Assembly (NCBI GenBank): GCA_965369815.1
Contig: CBDUQS010000005.1
Location: 1 to 44,479, forward strand
Source: DAOWGG01 sp965369815
GTDB taxonomy: Bacteria > Patescibacteriota > Gracilibacteria > UM-FILTER-43-11
Direction: 5' to 3'
Length of the DNA stretch: 44,479 nt
The notes under the pieces are model-generated. The model had not been told where the DNA came from. It was given only the letters and a program-made list of their open reading frames with translations, and searched no databases. Positions 16,268 to 24,102 of the stretch are shown here, piece after piece (the first letter of the stretch is position 1; every line of letters begins with the position of its first letter). The position numbers and the translations under genes were made by a program.

Positions 16268-16319
16268 AAATAAAAAGGTTCAAAAATAAGCCAAGTAAGT
16301 ATACCACACTAAACTTTTT

Positions 16320-17108
16320 TTACCCTCGGATTGAAGACTTAATAATCTCTATAATTTGTTCGTGAATTACAGTTCCGTTGCTAACTATAATATTAGAATC
16401 ACCAGGTTCCCAATTTTTTCCATCAAAATCAGTTGCTTTTCCGCCAGCCTCACGAACAAGGAGCGCACCCGCTGCCAGATCCCATAAAGGTAGTTTATTC
16501 ATTAAATAGGCTTCACAGACCCCTTTGGCAACCAAAGCCATCTCGGAGCCAGCACTGCGAAGACGAGCAGCGTCTCGAGAAGCGATTTTAAGCTCCACTA
16601 CATAATGTTCTGCTTCACGGATTGCTTTTGGATCGGCTGCATGACAATAAAGAAGCATCGAGCTTTTTAAATCACTTTGTTTAGAGACGTGAATCGGTTC
16701 ATCCCCCTTAAAAGTACCCCCTCCTTTAGTTGCGTAATACAAATTGTCAGTAATCGGTTCATAAATCACAGCGACAACAGGTTCTTTATTTCGAAGGAGG
16801 CAAATAGAAGTACAGAAAAAAGGAGTTTCAAACGCATAGTTTTTAGTTCCGTCCAATGGATCTAAAACCCAAACCAATTCGTTATCCGGATTTTCAGAAG
16901 TGCCTTCCTCACCGATAATCCCATGGTCAGGAAAAGCATCCTTGATCATCTCTGTATACAAGGCTTCCACTTCTTTATCTACCTCCGTCACAAAGTCATG
17001 AGGCCCCTTAAGCTCAATTTGTTTTTGATCAAGTTTTCCAAAATTGTCTTTTAAGATATTTCCACCCCCTAAAGCCATTTCTTTGGCAAAATCTAAAAAA
17101 TCATTCAT
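16320..17108 (-). CDS. Inositol monophosphatase family protein
   Basis: 262 aa, the family's normal length. These Mg-dependent phosphatases act on inositol-1-phosphate, fructose-1,6-bisphosphate, PAP or histidinol phosphate, and sequence alone does not decide between them. Metal-site motifs are intact: 'GIIGEEGTS' (Glu pair), 'VWVLDPLDGTKNYAFETP' (DPxDGT) and 'PLWDLAAGALLVREAGG' (the second metal-binding Asp). The closest functional names would be SuhB-like or HisN-like. It is upstream of efp and probably co-transcribed, being separated from it by about 50 bases; no histidine or inositol genes are nearby. Confidence 0.9.
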   Translation of the reverse strand: MNDFLDFAKEMALGGGNILKDNFGKLDQKQIELKGPHDFVTEVDKEVEALYTEMIKDAFPDHGIIGEEGTSENPDNELVWVLDPLDGTKNYAFETPFFCTSICLLRNKEPVVAVIYEPITDNLYYATKGGGTFKGDEPIHVSKQSDLKSSMLLYCHAADPKAIREAEHYVVELKIASRDAARLRSAGSEMALVAKGVCEAYLMNKLPLWDLAAGALLVREAGGKATDFDGKNWEPGDSNIIVSNGTVIHEQIIEIIKSSIRG

Positions 17109-17177
17109 GTTAGAAAATTAATAGATGATAAATTTAATGAAGGGGTTGGTGGAGCTATTCGTATTCTTGACGAAGGG

Positions 17178-17253
17178 TGGTGGGCCTGGAAAGAATTGAA
17201 CTTTCGACCAATCGGTTATGAGCCGACTGCTCTAACCACTGAGCTACAGGCCC
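17178..17253 (-). tRNA. tRNA with CAU anticodon (Met or lysidine Ile2)
   Basis: Acceptor GGGCCTG/CAGGCCC is perfect; the D arm is GCTC/GAGC and the anticodon stem GTCGG/CCGAT has loop CTCATAA, anticodon CAT. The T stem is GAAAG/CTTTC, and the 3' CCA is encoded. The body resembles Ile2 tRNAs (C34 modified to lysidine) at least as much as elongator tRNA-Met, so the amino acid is left open. It lacks the mismatched first acceptor pair of initiator tRNA. Confidence 0.93.
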
Positions 17254-17338
17254 TTGTGTTTTAAGCTCATTAAAGATATACGAGAAAAAAGAGAGTTTCA
17301 AGAGCTAAAAACTAACAATCAGAAAATAATATACAAAA

Positions 17339-18283
17339 TTAAGGTACTATGGGGGTGGGCAAGGGGTTGGCGTCACCAGAGGTATCAATCGGAACAACAA
17401 AAAGAACATCAACGTGAAATTTTTCTTCATAATCTTCATAGAGAACAGGCTCCGTACTTCCTCTCATTCGGTAAGGGTCTAATACATACCATTTTCCATC
17501 ATTACCCTTAAAGCCAGCAGCACGATGATCAAATTTCGTTCCCCCTTGGGTGAGAATATCACAAACGGTTTTTCCACTTAAGTTTAATTTTCTAATCTTC
17601 TCCTGAGCATTGCCGAAAAAACAATCTTCGTGTCGAGCAGTGAGGTAAAATTGTTGAACATCATCAGCATTTCCCGTAGGAATAACATCTTCTAGTCGAT
17701 ATTTCCCTTTTTTGGCACGTTCACGGATTTTTTTAATGTCCCCCTGAGTATTAGGCTTTCCTCTAATGGAAGCAAAGGTTTTCCCAGGGGCTAACATCTT
17801 AATGTTTCTTTTAGCAGTTAAAGAGCAAAGTGTCATACCGTTTTGATCTTTTTCAACCCCATTGGATCGAACCGTATTTTGATCAAATGGTTTTGGTTGA
17901 GGTTTTAACTTAGCCTGATCAACCTCTTTTTTTAGCTCAGCTCGTGCTACCTCAGAAGGTGCTGGTTTGGGTTGAGTGGGCACCGTTGCAACTTCTTCAC
18001 TTGTTTCAACAGGCTCTTCGTTATCATTTTTCTCTTTTTTGCCTAAAGATGCTGTAAGGTTCAAAAAGCCGATAAAAGACCCCATTAAGGATTCCTTCAC
18101 CCCATCTTTATCAGTAGTATTATTAAAAAGACCCTCAAACCATTTAAAAATGTTCTTACTTTGTTTAGTAACTTCTTCTACTAAATTTCCCAACACTTCG
18201 TGTGTGTATTTAAGAGGTACTTTCACCACTTTCCCAAGTGATTCCAAATTTATTCCCTGCAATGGTGGTTGGTTTCGATCCAT
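17339..18283 (-). CDS. Hypothetical protein with possible papain/transglutaminase-like C-terminal domain
   Basis: 314 aa, no signal peptide. The N-terminal half is helical (1-80), then an acidic and Pro/Lys-rich linker (85-135). The C-terminal part has Cys153 in 'GMTLCSLTAKRN' at a likely helix start, His253 in 'FDHRAAGF', and Asp269 in 'WYVLDPYR'. A Cys, then His, then Asp about 16 residues later on the next strand is the arrangement in papain- and transglutaminase-fold enzymes, so a thiol hydrolase is possible. This is inference; no family is recognised. It lies between tRNA-CAU and rplI. Confidence 0.55.
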   Translation of the reverse strand: MDRNQPPLQGINLESLGKVVKVPLKYTHEVLGNLVEEVTKQSKNIFKWFEGLFNNTTDKDGVKESLMGSFIGFLNLTASLGKKEKNDNEEPVETSEEVATVPTQPKPAPSEVARAELKKEVDQAKLKPQPKPFDQNTVRSNGVEKDQNGMTLCSLTAKRNIKMLAPGKTFASIRGKPNTQGDIKKIRERAKKGKYRLEDVIPTGNADDVQQFYLTARHEDCFFGNAQEKIRKLNLSGKTVCDILTQGGTKFDHRAAGFKGNDGKWYVLDPYRMRGSTEPVLYEDYEEKFHVDVLFVVPIDTSGDANPLPTPIVP

Positions 18284-18353
18284 AAATAAGATAAAAAGAT
18301 TCCAAAATATCTTATTATTTTACCATATTTTGCCTCAATAATCCAGAGGCAAC

Positions 18354-18398
18354 AAAAAAGCCCGACATTATCCTTTCAGATTTAAAGAATTCGGGCTT
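18354..18398 (-). terminator. Rho-independent terminator of rplI
   Basis: On the minus strand AAGCCCGA pairs with TCGGGCTT across an AT-rich loop, and the second arm runs into a T tract (complement of the A run at 18354-18359). It begins 16 bases after the rplI stop. Confidence 0.75.
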
Positions 18399-18413
18399 CG
18401 ATTTTGACGTTAA

Positions 18414-18857
18414 TTATTCCGCTTCAATAACCACTTTTAATTCAGCACTAATAGCTTCAGTAAGTTCAATTTTAACTGCGTGCTCTCCAAGCGTTTTTAG
18501 ATGTTCATCCATTTTCACCATTTCTTTTTTAAGCTCTAACTTGTGCTGATCAGCAAGAGCGTCAACAACATCAGCTTCTTTAATAGAACCGTATAATTTT
18601 TCATCACGAGCCTTCTTTTTGAAGTTAATAGTAAGCCCCTTAAGCTTGTCAGCAATTTCTTTAGCATTCTCAAGGACGGTTTCCATTTTTTGTACCATTT
18701 TAGCTTTAAGCGTTTCGGCATGAGTGAGTGCCTGCTTACTTGCAGGAATAGCGAGGCTTTGTGGGAAAAGAAAGTTACGAGCGTAGCCAACTTTCACATT
18801 CACAACATCGTTTTCGTTTCCGAGCTTAGGAACTCGTTTTTTTAATACAACTTGCAT
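18414..18857 (-). CDS. rplI: 50S ribosomal protein bL9
   Basis: 147 aa, full length. bL9 binds 23S rRNA near the L1 stalk and reaches toward the next ribosome. The N-terminal rRNA-binding domain 'MQVVLKKRVPKLGNENDVVN' and 'VKVGYARNFLFPQSLAIPAS' is canonical. A long connecting helix and the C-terminal domain ('KLYGSIKEADVVDAL', 'LGEHAVKIEL') follow. bL9 is reported missing in some CPR lineages, so its presence weakly argues against those groups. The start is preceded by a tandem ATTAGAG repeat, not a Shine-Dalgarno; a clear terminator follows. Confidence 0.96.
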   Translation of the reverse strand: MQVVLKKRVPKLGNENDVVNVKVGYARNFLFPQSLAIPASKQALTHAETLKAKMVQKMETVLENAKEIADKLKGLTINFKKKARDEKLYGSIKEADVVDALADQHKLELKKEMVKMDEHLKTLGEHAVKIELTEAISAELKVVIEAE

Positions 18858-18860
18858 AGT

Positions 18861-18879
18861 AGATTAGAGATTAGAGATT
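18861..18879. repeat. Tandem repeat (ATTAGAG) before rplI start
   Basis: Nearly three copies of a 7-base unit lie 4 to 22 bases ahead of the rplI start (reading on the minus strand). It takes the place where a ribosome-binding site would be. Confidence 0.6.
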
Positions 18880-18900
18880 TATGTTCTTAGTTAATGCTGA

Positions 18901-18923
18901 AGCACTTTAACACTTAAAGTGCT
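18901..18923. other. Perfect 10-bp hairpin between the binding-protein gene and rplI
   Basis: AGCACTTTAA and TTAAAGTGCT flank a three-base loop. It starts 6 bases beyond the stop of the oligopeptide-binding gene on the minus strand. There is no T tract, so it may protect an mRNA end, mark a processing site or be a weak terminator. Confidence 0.55.
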
Positions 18924-18928
18924 GAAAA

Positions 18929-21031
18929 TCAAAATTGTTTTATCATCCAACCGGCAAAGGTAAATGGAGTGACCCCCTCGTTGAATTGACGGTTAACTCG
19001 TCCATACCAGTCCGCAATACAAGTGAAGCGATCACTGGCAGTGGCAAGATTTTCAAAATAAGAATTCTGAATACTATCAGAAAGAGCAAAGTAATAGGTT
19101 GGGCTATAAAGGAATACAGCAGGCACTTCTTTGCGAATAATTTCCTGAATATCGTTGAGCGTTTTCTGACGGTCTTCATCGCTTGATTCAGTGCGGACTT
19201 TATCGAGAAGGCTGTCGACAATAAAATTCTTAAATTGTGAAAGGTTATACCCTCCTTCTTTTGCCTGACTGCTGTGCCAGTAGGGGTAGGCGTCGAGATT
19301 ATAGCCCAGGTTTTGTCCAAAAATCAACAAATCATAATCCCTCTTAAATAGCGCCTCCTGAAAAGCTTCAGCATCAAGGGTTGCTACCTCTAAATTAACA
19401 CCAATTTTTTTCCACTGTTCTTTTAAAATAGAGGCGACCTCGGCATAGTCACTTGGATTTTCAGGGGTGATAAGCTTTAGTGTAAGAGCCTGTCCTTCGG
19501 CATTTGTACGAATAGGTACGGTGACTGCTGCTTCATTTTCAACAGCCAATTTTTCCAATTCCTTTTCTACAAATTCATTTTCAGTCCCTTGAACGATGGT
19601 AATAGAATCAATCAATTCCTTTTCTTCAGTAAAGTTGATGGCGTAAACGTCAAAAGTATTTTCACCTTTCTTTAAATTCCCAAAATCAAAACTGGCCATA
19701 TAGCTCCAGCCTGGATCTCCTGGAACGTACTTTTGAAGCTCATAGTCGTTTACAACAACCATTTTCGTTTTTGGCGGAGTGGTACCAGTAAGCGTGATCT
19801 TGGTGTCAGTAGTTTGCCAGTTCACGCCTCCATTAGGCCCTGTTATATATTCAGGCTCAGCCTCAATTTCTTCAGACTCAATCACTTCCCCATTTTCATC
19901 CACCTCAATTACTTCTTCGTCTTCAATCACCTCAGGAAGTTGCCATTCCGTTTCGTAAAGAGCCCCATTCGCTTTTTTTACGCTGTACTGATAAACCCAA
20001 TCCATTTGATTGATTTCCAGTAGGGGAGTGTCGATGATTTTACTTTGATTGAGAGATTCAATGAGGGATTTTTTATCAGTTCCAAGTTGAAGAGCAAGCC
20101 GAACATCGCCATTTTTTAATATTGGAGACTGAGTATTGATGAAAGCGGCAACGTACTGAGGAAGATGATATCGGATTAGATTTAGGCGTCCACGGTTTAA
20201 TATCTTTTCAGTGAATTCCTCGGGAAGATTCCGAATACCATCCAGGTCATTAACATGCTTAATTAACTCTTTGTAATCAGAAAAAACTTTGATTTGAATG
20301 GTTGGGATATTAGGCTCTTTGTTGTAATGATCTTCAAATGCTTCGAGTGTAATTTCCGCATAATTATCAATCGGAGCCATTGAAATAAATCGATAAGGTC
20401 CGCTACCAGTAGGTACTTGATTAAAGGGGGCTCCATCTAAAACTTCCACAGGCAGGTGTCCAAGAACATGTTCTGGAAGAAGCCCAGTAATGGTTTTAAC
20501 AAGAAAGAAGGAATCAGCTTCTTCAAGAAGGAATTGAACCGTTCGTTCATCAATTTTTGCCACTTTTATGCCACTGTAGTCGTTGTAATTCAAAATAAGA
20601 CCATTAAACGCAGGGTGATTAATGACCGTGTCGTAGGTAAAAATAATATCATCACTAGTAACTTTCACTCCGTCATGCCACTTCGCATTTTCCTTGATGG
20701 TGAAGGTGTACTCTTTCCCATTTTCAGAAACAGTGAATTCAGCCAAATCCCCAACAACATCACGGGTTTTTGGGTCATATTTGCTCAGGCCAGAAAAAAC
20801 CAATTGAGTGAGATCATGAGTGAGACTCCCTTGGTGTACATAAAGAGGATTGATAAGCCCTACCTTTCCAACAACACCCTCGGTATAAACCCCTCCTTTA
20901 ACCGGAAAAATATCGCTATGCTCATTATAAAAAGCATTCCCAACTTGAAAGCCTGTTATTACAACAATAATTGCCAAAAAGGCAACAACAATTTTTTCAA
21001 TTTGAGTTAGACGACCAAGCTTCTTTCGCAT
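18929..21031 (-). CDS. Oligopeptide/dipeptide ABC transporter substrate-binding protein with inserted beta domain
   Basis: 700 aa from the ATG at 21031; an in-frame TTG lies upstream at 21052. It is membrane-anchored by a helix at about 12-34 rather than by a lipobox. The family-5 binding-protein fold is clear: 'LINPLYVHQGSLTHDLTQLV', 'YTFTIKENAKWHDGVKVTSD', 'LPEEFTEKILN', and near the end 'YDLLIFGQNLGYNLDAYPYW'. A very acidic linker (about 365-390) leads into an extra beta-sandwich-like domain at about 393-480 ('GENTFDVYAINFTEEKE', like glucodextranase-B or Ig folds). The binding fold then resumes. It should bind peptides for import, but no permease or ATPase genes are adjacent. Family members here are usually 500-560 aa. 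Confidence 0.85.
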   Translation of the reverse strand: MRKKLGRLTQIEKIVVAFLAIIVVITGFQVGNAFYNEHSDIFPVKGGVYTEGVVGKVGLINPLYVHQGSLTHDLTQLVFSGLSKYDPKTRDVVGDLAEFTVSENGKEYTFTIKENAKWHDGVKVTSDDIIFTYDTVINHPAFNGLILNYNDYSGIKVAKIDERTVQFLLEEADSFFLVKTITGLLPEHVLGHLPVEVLDGAPFNQVPTGSGPYRFISMAPIDNYAEITLEAFEDHYNKEPNIPTIQIKVFSDYKELIKHVNDLDGIRNLPEEFTEKILNRGRLNLIRYHLPQYVAAFINTQSPILKNGDVRLALQLGTDKKSLIESLNQSKIIDTPLLEINQMDWVYQYSVKKANGALYETEWQLPEVIEDEEVIEVDENGEVIESEEIEAEPEYITGPNGGVNWQTTDTKITLTGTTPPKTKMVVVNDYELQKYVPGDPGWSYMASFDFGNLKKGENTFDVYAINFTEEKELIDSITIVQGTENEFVEKELEKLAVENEAAVTVPIRTNAEGQALTLKLITPENPSDYAEVASILKEQWKKIGVNLEVATLDAEAFQEALFKRDYDLLIFGQNLGYNLDAYPYWHSSQAKEGGYNLSQFKNFIVDSLLDKVRTESSDEDRQKTLNDIQEIIRKEVPAVFLYSPTYYFALSDSIQNSYFENLATASDRFTCIADWYGRVNRQFNEGVTPFTFAGWMIKQF

Positions 21032-21092
21032 AATAAAAAGTAAAGATCCCAAAGGATGATTCAGATAGTGAGATTATGAATATCTATCTGAC

Positions 21093-21302
21093 TTAAATAA
21101 GAACAAAAGAAAAAGCATTGATAAGGAAAAGAGCAGCAAGAATAACAGTGGCTCTAAAAAGAATTTTCTCTGGCCCACGTCGAGTGGCCTGAAAACCTTG
21201 ATTTCCAGAAGCGGTGAATCCCTCATCTTTCGACTGAACTAGAACGGCCACCGAAAGAAGGATTGAAATAATAACTTGAGTAATTAGGAGTAGTTTTTCC
21301 AT
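21093..21302 (-). CDS. secG: Protein translocase subunit SecG
   Basis: 69 aa, two membrane helices (about 3-22 and 48-68) joined by the conserved loop with 'LVQSKDEGFTASGNQGFQ' and 'TRRGPEKILFRAT'. SecG is the small SecYEG subunit that helps SecA-driven export. It sits just upstream of the binding-protein gene (61-base gap), so they may share a transcript. The length and loop match the family well. Confidence 0.92.
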   Translation of the reverse strand: MEKLLLITQVIISILLSVAVLVQSKDEGFTASGNQGFQATRRGPEKILFRATVILAALFLINAFSFVLI

Positions 21303-21432
21303 AATAAGTAGTGAGAATATGCTCTATAGCAAGGCTAGTGTGAGCGCTCCTCAATTAAATTAATTAAGCGGAAGGATTTTATCATAGGTGTGCCATAGAT
21401 TCAATTATAAGTTGTATATGGGCAGTTTTTTA

Positions 21433-21461
21433 TTGACATAAGCCCAATTTAATGATTTAAT
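21433..21461 (+). promoter_or_regulatory. Promoter of the 21491 gene
   Basis: TTGACA (21433-21438), 17-base spacer, TTTAAT (21456-21461), 30 bases before the ATG at 21491. It probably drives the plus-strand run beginning there. Confidence 0.65.
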
Positions 21462-21490
21462 TTTTACGATAATTTATAACCCTCCAAGTT

Positions 21491-21850
21491 ATGACATCCA
21501 ATCGAACAACATCCCGCGAAGAAAGTATTTACGAGATGATGGGGTATGGTGGTGGTATTTTGCAGGAATCTGCTGAAATGAAGAAAATGTCTGCTAGGGT
21601 TCGAGAAAAGCTATTGAGTCCTGATTTTAATGTCGAGAATTTATCTGTCGATGAAAAGCACTTTGTTCAAGAGGAGTTAAAAAAGCTAGCAAAAGTACTT
21701 CATCGAGAAGATCAGCCCAATGCTCGTCTCAATCAAGTTCTTGAGTCAGAAAATTCAGAGCAGATGGTTCAATTCGCTCGAGATCATATTCTTGCTAAAC
21801 TGGAGAACTCAGATTCAGATAAAGTAGTACCAATTCAAAAAAAAGCATAA
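21491..21850 (+). CDS. Small acidic helical protein of unknown function
   Basis: 119 aa, soluble and predicted mostly helical, with a Gly-rich patch near the start ('YGGGILQESAEM') and repeated Glu/Lys heptad-like segments ('HFVQEELKKLAKVLHRE', 'MVQFARDHILAKLENS'). No catalytic motif is visible. It has its own promoter and precedes the comF-like gene by 15 bases, so it is probably the first gene of that transcript. I do not recognise it. Confidence 0.6.
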   Translation: MTSNRTTSREESIYEMMGYGGGILQESAEMKKMSARVREKLLSPDFNVENLSVDEKHFVQEELKKLAKVLHREDQPNARLNQVLESENSEQMVQFARDHILAKLENSDSDKVVPIQKKA

Positions 21851-21865
21851 TTTAACTTAAGTGGA

Positions 21866-22621
21866 ATGAGGTTCCTAAAGGCTCTTAAAGAGCTGATATT
21901 AAACACCTTATTCCCTCCCGTTTGTATTTCTTGTAAAAAAGAGGGGGATTTTTTATGTGTGGACTGTCTAAGGAAGTTAGATAAAAAGAAGATAAGACCT
22001 CATGGGAGAAAAATAGATGATCCTGACATTCATCATTTGGATGGCGTGATTTATGCTTTGGATTACGCTAAAAATCCACAAATCCAGGCAGCGGTTAAGC
22101 AGTTTAAATATCGTTTCACCGAGGAGTTGGCGGAATATTTTGCCGATTTAATGATTGAAAAAATAGGGGAGTTGAATATGGCTAAAAAGCGAAAAATAAT
22201 TTTAATCCCCGTTCCACTTCACAAAAAACGCTTGAATTATCGTGGGTTTAATCAAGCAGAAGTGATCGCAAAAGTCATTCAGAGTCGGATGGGGAATGAG
22301 GCTGAAGTTATATCAATGCTTGAGAGGGATCGGCATACTAATCAGCAAGCAAAATTAAATAAAAGAGAAAGGCATGAAAACCTAAAAGGAGCTTTTAGGA
22401 TGAGGAAAAATACATTTTGTCATCCTGAGCGAGCAGAGCGAGTCGAACGGATGAATAAAAAATGTATACACGAACAAAAAATGTATACAAAAAATAGCAT
22501 CTATTTCCTCGTCGATGATGTATTTACAACTGGAGCGACTCTAGAAAGTTGTGCTGAAGTTTTAAAGGGTAGCGGATTTGAAAAGGTTTATGGCTTAGTG
22601 GTTGCTCGTGCTTTTAGATAA
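21866..22621 (+). CDS. comF: ComF-family phosphoribosyltransferase-like protein carrying an in-frame repeat
   Basis: 251 aa. An N-terminal zinc-finger-like part with two Cys pairs ('CISCKKEGDFLCVDC') is followed by a phosphoribosyltransferase domain: 'ILIPVPLHKKRLNYRGFNQA' and the PRPP motif 'FLVDDVFTTGATLESCAEVL'. ComF proteins support DNA uptake and competence in bacteria that have the rest of the machinery; an isolated PilT is present in this window. Between 'LKGAFRM' and 'FLVDDV' lies an extra ~25-residue basic stretch encoded by a TGTCATCC-type palindromic repeat (22419-22454) plus two copies of a TGTATAC-containing sequence. The frame is kept, so the gene is probably functional. Confidence 0.85.
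   Translation: MRFLKALKELILNTLFPPVCISCKKEGDFLCVDCLRKLDKKKIRPHGRKIDDPDIHHLDGVIYALDYAKNPQIQAAVKQFKYRFTEELAEYFADLMIEKIGELNMAKKRKIILIPVPLHKKRLNYRGFNQAEVIAKVIQSRMGNEAEVISMLERDRHTNQQAKLNKRERHENLKGAFRMRKNTFCHPERAERVERMNKKCIHEQKMYTKNSIYFLVDDVFTTGATLESCAEVLKGSGFEKVYGLVVARAFR
22419..22454. repeat. Palindromic repeat element inserted in frame in comF
   Basis: It begins TGTCATCCTGA and continues with alternating GAGC/GAGCAGAGCGAGTCGAA words to CGGATGA. It shares its head with the two inverted copies at 41760-41787 and 41826-41853. It codes for the segment 'CHPERAERVERM' in the protein, a stretch outside the normal ComF fold. Confidence 0.65.
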
Positions 22622-22640
22622 TTTGTTGAATTTTTTGTCA

Positions 22641-22678
22641 CAACGTTATAACGTTACAACGTAAATAACGTTATAATT
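22641..22678 (+). promoter_or_regulatory. AACGTTATAACGTT palindrome cluster before purQ
   Basis: A perfect 14-bp palindrome (22642-22655) is followed by ACAACGT and then AACGTTATAA, ending against the ATG at 22679. It could be a repressor operator for the purine gene, or another of the short-repeat fillers found next to starts here. Confidence 0.4.
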
Positions 22679-23980
22679 ATGATAAAGTTTGCTGTTATCT
22701 CCTTCCCAGGAACCAATTGCGAAGAAGAGAATGTTCGTGTTTTTAAGCGAAATGGAATGGATGCCGAAGTCGTTCTTTGGAACGATCCAGAAATGCTCGA
22801 CGGATCGCGCTTGGACGAATTTGAGGGGTATTGCTTGGCAGGTGGATTTAGCTACGAAGATCGCAGTCGTAGCGGAATTATCGCCGCTCAGAACCCGATT
22901 ATGGATGTGATTAAAAAAGAGGCTGAAAAGGGGAAAGTAGTTATTGGAATCTGTAATGGAGCCCAGATGGTGATCGAAACAGGTTTGATACCAGGTTTCG
23001 AAAACTATGACTTATCCGCCGCGCTAGCTTGGAATGAGATGCTCCAGGGGGGAGAAATAGTTGATACAGGGTTTCGTAATTCATGGTCTTATTTAAAAAA
23101 TGTTGCCCCAGAAAATCGATCCGCTTTTAATAATTTTGGAGGATTGCTTCATATCCCTTATGCTCATGGAGAGGGTCGTTTTATCTTTAAAGATCCAGAG
23201 GTATTAAATAAGCTTAAGGAGAATGACCAGATTTTATTTCAGTACTCCAATGAAAAAGGGGTAGTGAGTTCAGAGTTCCCAATCACTCCTAACGGAGCGA
23301 CTGAGGCGATTGCTGGGCTTTGTAGCCCAGCGGGAAATGTATTGGCAATCATGCCTCATCCAGAACGCGACCCTCGTGGAAATGGAAACGCCATCTTTCA
23401 GTCCATTCGTGAGTGGATCGAAAATAAGTCAGAAGCGAACTTTACATCACTCGGAGAGCATGAAACGAAGGAAGATATTCGCGACTTTGAAGCTTACGAT
23501 ATCGAATTTTTTGTCCGATTGATCATTGTCGATAACGCGGAGAGGACAGTTGAATATACCTTGAGGCAAAAAGATTTTGATATTCAGCTAAAGCGATATG
23601 CTTATTGGGGGGTTAAATTAGAGGAGGGGATTGATAAAAAGGAGGCAGCACTTAAAATTATTGAATCCGGAGAGCTGGCCAATTTAAATAAAGAGTGGAT
23701 TTATGCAAAAATAGACAATCAAATATATGAATATGCTAAAGGAAAGAGTCTTCAGCCGATCGAAATGAAATTTAAAAACAGCATTGTTACCTGTGATCAA
23801 AAAAGCTTTTTAGGAGAAAGTAAAAAACAGGCCATCAATCTTCATGTTGGTGAAATGGTCGAATCCATTCGAGATGGTATTTTATGGGAAGTCAAAAACG
23901 CTGATGAGCAAAAGCTTTATGGGGTTATCCGAACAAAAATTTTGTACAACCCAAATTCAATGTACATTATGAAAACCTAA
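22679..23980 (+). CDS. purQ: Phosphoribosylformylglycinamidine synthase glutaminase subunit (PurQ) with PurS-like C-terminal extension
   Basis: 433 aa against about 225-270 for ordinary PurQ. Residues 1-248 are a complete class I glutamine amidotransferase: 'VISFPGTNCEEENVRVF' at the start, nucleophile Cys92 in 'VIGICNGAQMV', and His227 and Glu229 in 'IMPHPERDP'. It supplies ammonia for the fourth step of purine synthesis together with PurL and PurS. Residues about 276-433 are extra. 'FFVRLIIVDN', 'DIQLKRYAYWGVKLEEGIDK' and 'EAALKIIESGELANLN' look like the strands and helix of PurS, so glutaminase and PurS functions may be fused. No purL is in the window. The stop overlaps a small hairpin (AAAACC/GGTTTT). 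Confidence 0.88.
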   Translation: MIKFAVISFPGTNCEEENVRVFKRNGMDAEVVLWNDPEMLDGSRLDEFEGYCLAGGFSYEDRSRSGIIAAQNPIMDVIKKEAEKGKVVIGICNGAQMVIETGLIPGFENYDLSAALAWNEMLQGGEIVDTGFRNSWSYLKNVAPENRSAFNNFGGLLHIPYAHGEGRFIFKDPEVLNKLKENDQILFQYSNEKGVVSSEFPITPNGATEAIAGLCSPAGNVLAIMPHPERDPRGNGNAIFQSIREWIENKSEANFTSLGEHETKEDIRDFEAYDIEFFVRLIIVDNAERTVEYTLRQKDFDIQLKRYAYWGVKLEEGIDKKEAALKIIESGELANLNKEWIYAKIDNQIYEYAKGKSLQPIEMKFKNSIVTCDQKSFLGESKKQAINLHVGEMVESIRDGILWEVKNADEQKLYGVIRTKILYNPNSMYIMKT

Positions 23981-24002
23981 CGGTTTTAAAAATCAAAATT
24001 CA

Positions 24003-24023
24003 AAACTCGAAACTCGAAACTCG
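24003..24023. repeat. Tandem AAACTCG repeat in the purQ-trmH gap
   Basis: Three perfect 7-base copies. The rest of the 122-base gap is made of related AT-rich words (AAATATTTAG, AAATTTCAAAAT) and a diverged TTCGGACTTCGAGC piece (24070-24095) similar to the 3128 and 42608 repeats. Confidence 0.65.
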
Positions 24024-24102
24024 AAAAAATATTAAATATCTAAATCTAAAATTTCAAAATATTTAGGATTTCGGACTTCGAGCTTAGAATTTAAACAAGA
24101 TT

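Noticed and set aside
20456..21010. Long plus-strand open frame opposite the binding-protein gene
   Set aside because: It is a shadow of a well-supported gene, with composition typical of antisense translation.
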